Source of the DNA: Synergistaceae bacterium
GTDB taxonomy: Bacteria; Synergistota; Synergistia; Synergistales; Aminobacteriaceae
NCBI GenBank assembly: GCA_018436725.1
Contig: JAHDKT010000056.1
Coordinates: 1 to 64,000 of the forward strand
Length of the DNA stretch: 64,000 nucleotides
Direction of reading: 5' to 3'
Shown one piece after another: positions 61,259 to 64,000 of the stretch. A model generated the notes under the pieces. It ran no database searches and had not been told where the DNA came from. It worked only from the letters and a program-made list of their open reading frames with translations. Both the position numbers and the translations under genes were made by a program. Position 1 is the first letter of the stretch. Every line of letters begins with the position of its first letter.

Positions 61259-62995
61259 TCACATCCCCCGGAAACTGATATTGTATGCCTTCTCGCAGTA
61301 TTCCCGGGTTACCCTGTGGGTATTGAAAAAGCTGCCGTTGAGGGCGATGGTCCGCTGCATCATCCAGATCCATTTTTCCCTGTTGTGGTAGTAGGTCGGG
61401 ATTATTTTTTTCTCGAGTTTGTCGTACAGGTCGATGGCATCCAGGGATTCATCGTAGTGCATCATGTCGGACTCGCTGGGCTCGGGCCCCACAGACCATC
61501 CCGTCACATCCTCCAGCCAGCCCTCGATCCACCACCCGTCGAGAACGGAAAAATTCATCACGCCGTTCAGGGCGCATTTCATGCCGCTCGTGCCCGACGC
61601 TTCCCTGGGACGGAGGGGTGTGTTCAGCCAGAGATCCACTCCCTGGGTGATGAGGGCGCCCTTTTCCATGTCGTAATTCTCCAGGAAGACGATGGGAATC
61701 ATTTCGTCTACCTTCTGGGACGCGGTGAGGAGCCTCTGGAGAACCGTTTTGCCTCCGTCGTCCCTCGGATGGGCCTTGCCGGCGAAGACGAGCTGTATTT
61801 TACCGGCCCCCACTTCCATGAGACGCCTGATGTTGGAGAGAAGAAGGTCGGCCCTCTTGTACTGGGCAGCTCTCCTGGCGAAACCTATGGTGAGCACGTC
61901 GGGGTCGAGCTGGCGGCCTGTCTGCTCCATGACGCCGGCGAGGAGGCGCATCTTGGACGCCTGGTGGGCGGTCCAGATTTCCTCGGGAGGAATCTTCACC
62001 GCCTGGACAAGCCTTCCGGGATCCCGTTCCCAGCCGGGGATGTGGGTGGTGAAGAGGCGTCTCATGCCGCTGCTGACCCACGTTCCGGGGTGGACGCCGT
62101 TGGTTACCCAGTCGATCTCCGGCATGTTGAACATGTTCCGGCTCACTTCGGCGTGTTTTTTTGACACGGCATTCACGTACCGGCTGAACCGGATGCCCAG
62201 TTCGGTCATGGATACGCCGTCGGCGTTGGGAAGCATCCTCTTCAGGTTTGAAAGAGCCTCCTGGGAGATGACCTTGTCCACCAGGTCGAAACGGAAGAAA
62301 TCATGTCCGGCGGGAACCGGGGTGTGGGTGGTGAAGATCACCTGGTCCCGGATTTTTTCAGGGTCGTAGTATCCCTGCTCCCGCATGAGCTCGAGGGTCA
62401 GGAAACCGGCATGTCCCTCGTTCATGTGAAATGTCTCGATGTTCTTGTATCCCAGATCCCGGAGCATCCTCAGTCCTCCCACCCCAAGGACCATCTCCTG
62501 GCAGAGACGATAAATCTGGTCGCCGCCGTAAAGATGCCAGGTGAGCTTTCGGTCGTCTGGGTGGTTGTTGTCGAAGTCCGTGTCCAGGAAATAGACGGGG
62601 AGAGGGTAGCCCGTGGCCCCGATGATCTCGTACTGCCATACCCGGACGTGAACTTCCCTGTTCTGGAGAGTCAGGGAGACCTGGTTCGGAAGGAGGGTAA
62701 GCTCCTGGACAGGCTGCCATTGCACCGGTTTTTCCGTCTGCCAGCCGTCTGCGTTGAAGGATTGCTCGAAGTATCCCTTCCTGTAGAGCAATGTCAGCCC
62801 CACCATGGGCACGCCGAGATCCGCAGCGCTTTTCAGGATGTCCCCGGCAAGGATGCCGAGGCCGCCTGAATAGGTGGGGAGTGATTCCTTGATGCCGATT
62901 TCCATGGAAAGGTAGGCCACCGGCCGGAAAGCAGGGTCGCTTTCCATGAGTTTTCGTATGGAGCTTCCCAGTTCTCTCTGATGCATGGATGTCAT
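61259..62995 (-). CDS. glgP: Alpha-glucan phosphorylase, short GT35 type
   Basis: A 578-residue phosphorylase of the shorter alpha-glucan group; the classical enzyme is about 800 residues. SLPTYSGGLGILAGD and HMNEGHAGF are typical, and the PLP lysine is in EASGTSGMKCALNG. It releases glucose-1-phosphate from alpha-1,4-glucans. Tandem starts are possible (ATG 62995 or, three codons on, 62986); GGGAGG lies about 13 bases before the first, somewhat far. It lies between malQ and glgA, so breakdown and synthesis genes share one operon. Confidence 0.93.
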   Translation of the reverse strand: MTSMHQRELGSSIRKLMESDPAFRPVAYLSMEIGIKESLPTYSGGLGILAGDILKSAADLGVPMVGLTLLYRKGYFEQSFNADGWQTEKPVQWQPVQELTLLPNQVSLTLQNREVHVRVWQYEIIGATGYPLPVYFLDTDFDNNHPDDRKLTWHLYGGDQIYRLCQEMVLGVGGLRMLRDLGYKNIETFHMNEGHAGFLTLELMREQGYYDPEKIRDQVIFTTHTPVPAGHDFFRFDLVDKVISQEALSNLKRMLPNADGVSMTELGIRFSRYVNAVSKKHAEVSRNMFNMPEIDWVTNGVHPGTWVSSGMRRLFTTHIPGWERDPGRLVQAVKIPPEEIWTAHQASKMRLLAGVMEQTGRQLDPDVLTIGFARRAAQYKRADLLLSNIRRLMEVGAGKIQLVFAGKAHPRDDGGKTVLQRLLTASQKVDEMIPIVFLENYDMEKGALITQGVDLWLNTPLRPREASGTSGMKCALNGVMNFSVLDGWWIEGWLEDVTGWSVGPEPSESDMMHYDESLDAIDLYDKLEKKIIPTYYHNREKWIWMMQRTIALNGSFFNTHRVTREYCEKAYNISFRGM

Positions 62996-63068
62996 GATGA
63001 GAATAATTCCTCCCTCTCTTTACTGTCTTAATATTACCAGAAAGTTTTCCTTTCTTGGAGAGGAGCGG

Positions 63069-64000
63069 CTACTTTCTTCCGTAGATATCCGCGAGGTTCC
63101 CCATCCTCCGGGAGAGGTCTTCCGACAGGTGCTCCTTCCTGGCTTTCCATTCCCAGTTCCCGGAGGGGACCGACGGGGTGTTCATTCTTCCCTCAGAGCC
63201 CAGTCCCAGGTAGTCCTGGAGTGGCACCACAGCCCGCTCGGCCACGGAGGAAAGGACGAGCCGGATGATCGTGTCCGCGGCGCTTTCCCCGCCTGCGGAA
63301 CGGCCGGTATACTCCCGGAATGCCTGCAGTTCGTCCCCGGTGGCGTCTTCGGAATACCATCCTTCGATGGTATTGTTGTCGTGGGTTCCGGTATAGGCGG
63401 CCAGTTCCCGCCGGTAGTTGTGGGGGATATGGGGGTTGTCCCTCATTCCGCCGCCGAAGGCGAAAAGGGCCACCGCCATTCCGGGGAACCCCATGGACTC
63501 CATGGCTTCCGTGACGTCAGGGGTGATCACCCCAAGGTTCTCCGCCAGGAAGGACGGAGAAGGCAAATTTCTCCTGATTGCCTCGAAAAAATCCGACGAG
63601 GGAACCGGTCTCCAGGTTCCCCGTTCCGCAGTTTTGTCTCCGAAGGGAACGGCCCAGTAGGCGAGAAGACCCCTGAAATGGTCGATTCTCACGGTGTCGA
63701 ACTGGGAGAGGGAATGACTGAGCCTTCTGATCCACCAGGAAAAGTTGTCCTTTTTCAGAGTGTCCCAGTTATAGAGAGGGTTTCCCCAGAGCTGCCCCGT
63801 TTCGCTGAAGTAATCCGGAGGAACCCCCGCCACCTCGGTCGGCAGAAGGTTCTCGTCGAGGCAGAAAAGGGGCTGCCTCGACCAGACGTCGGCACTGTCG
63901 TAGTTCACGTAGATGGGAAGGTCCCCGATGAGCTCCACTCCGGCCTCCCTGCATTTTGCCCGCAGGTCCTTCATCTGGGAAAAGAAAATGTACTGGACGA
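63069..64000 (-). CDS. malQ: 4-alpha-glucanotransferase, C-terminal part (5' end outside window)
   Basis: The frame is open to the right edge, giving 310 residues of a protein usually near 500. GH77 signatures are present: GDLPIYV, the nucleophile aspartate in RIDHFRG, the acid/base glutamate in LAENLG and the THDNNT segment. It moves glucan segments between alpha-1,4 chains and makes phosphorylase-usable ends. Residues upstream of the first ATG (63974) match the family (QYIFFSQ), so that ATG is internal. It is the first visible gene of the malQ-glgP-glgA-glgC operon. Confidence 0.95.
   Translation of the reverse strand, partial: VQYIFFSQMKDLRAKCREAGVELIGDLPIYVNYDSADVWSRQPLFCLDENLLPTEVAGVPPDYFSETGQLWGNPLYNWDTLKKDNFSWWIRRLSHSLSQFDTVRIDHFRGLLAYWAVPFGDKTAERGTWRPVPSSDFFEAIRRNLPSPSFLAENLGVITPDVTEAMESMGFPGMAVALFAFGGGMRDNPHIPHNYRRELAAYTGTHDNNTIEGWYSEDATGDELQAFREYTGRSAGGESAADTIIRLVLSSVAERAVVPLQDYLGLGSEGRMNTPSVPSGNWEWKARKEHLSEDLSRRMGNLADIYGRK

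Noticed and set aside
1..64000. CRISPR arrays, tRNA/rRNA genes, insertion sequences, prophage or replication origin
   Set aside because: No spaced direct repeats, cloverleaf or rRNA sequence, transposase, integrase, phage structural gene or DnaA-box cluster was recognised by eye. A tRNAscan/Infernal run would be needed to exclude small RNAs.

Overview
The window is GC-rich, gene-dense bacterial chromosome from a diderm, amino-acid- and carboxylate-using anaerobe. The gene mix suggests Synergistota: fhs/folD/fchA one-carbon genes, TTT, TRAP and Liv importers, a PgsB-PgsC-PgsW set, FeoAB, a T-box leader and an AsmA/TamB-like envelope protein. The phylum is inferred from gene content and was not tested. 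I saw no tRNA, rRNA, CRISPR array, prophage or insertion sequence.

Layout. 1-4072 (+): the 3' part of formate-THF ligase, folD, fchA and a Gfo/Idh/MocA oxidoreductase. 4154-15554: a catabolic island with an HMG-CoA-lyase-type gene (-), then (+) a type I dehydroquinate dehydratase, a ThDP-dependent decarboxylase/carboligase, a CoA-acylating aldehyde dehydrogenase and a TTT importer with two binding proteins. A TIM-barrel isomerase under its own promoter follows, and an IclR regulator (-) closes the island. The two plus-strand promoters of the island are near copies of each other and carry the same paired operator boxes, so the island looks like one local regulon. 15671-18724 (-): rlmN-feoA-feoB. 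18881-20992 (-): a membrane sensor with GGDEF and HD-GYP domains.

21163-26146 (+): a periplasmic DUF6305 protein, an orphan TRAP large permease, a 47-residue membrane protein, an M14/aspartoacylase-type deacylase and a secreted gamma-glutamyltransferase. 26264-32693 (+): a tightly overlapping operon deoC-pgsB-pgsC-pgsW-histidine kinase-response regulator-LarA-like, closed by a strong terminator. 32744-33487 (-): a family 3 amino-acid binding protein. 33698-42713 (+): a complete Wsp-type chemosensory operon (CheW, CheR-TPR, CheW, MCP, CheA-REC, CheB, REC-PAS-GGDEF), expected to control c-di-GMP. Its second CheW is frameshifted at a homopolymer.

42733-49014 (+): a T-box leader, lysA and a five-gene Liv-type ABC importer. 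48992-51840 (-): metH and a metF remnant. 51974-58355 (+): dapF, a 1142-residue AsmA/TamB-like protein and an SLC13-type transporter with internal TrkA-C domains. 58409-64000 (-): malQ-glgP-glgA-glgC, a glycogen/alpha-glucan operon running off the right edge.

The best candidates for something new are the co-regulated dehydratase/decarboxylase/acyl-CoA island, the poly-gamma-glutamate genes fused into one operon with a two-component system and a LarA-like enzyme, and the orphan TRAP cluster. No single gene family in these is new to me; the combinations are what I do not recognise.
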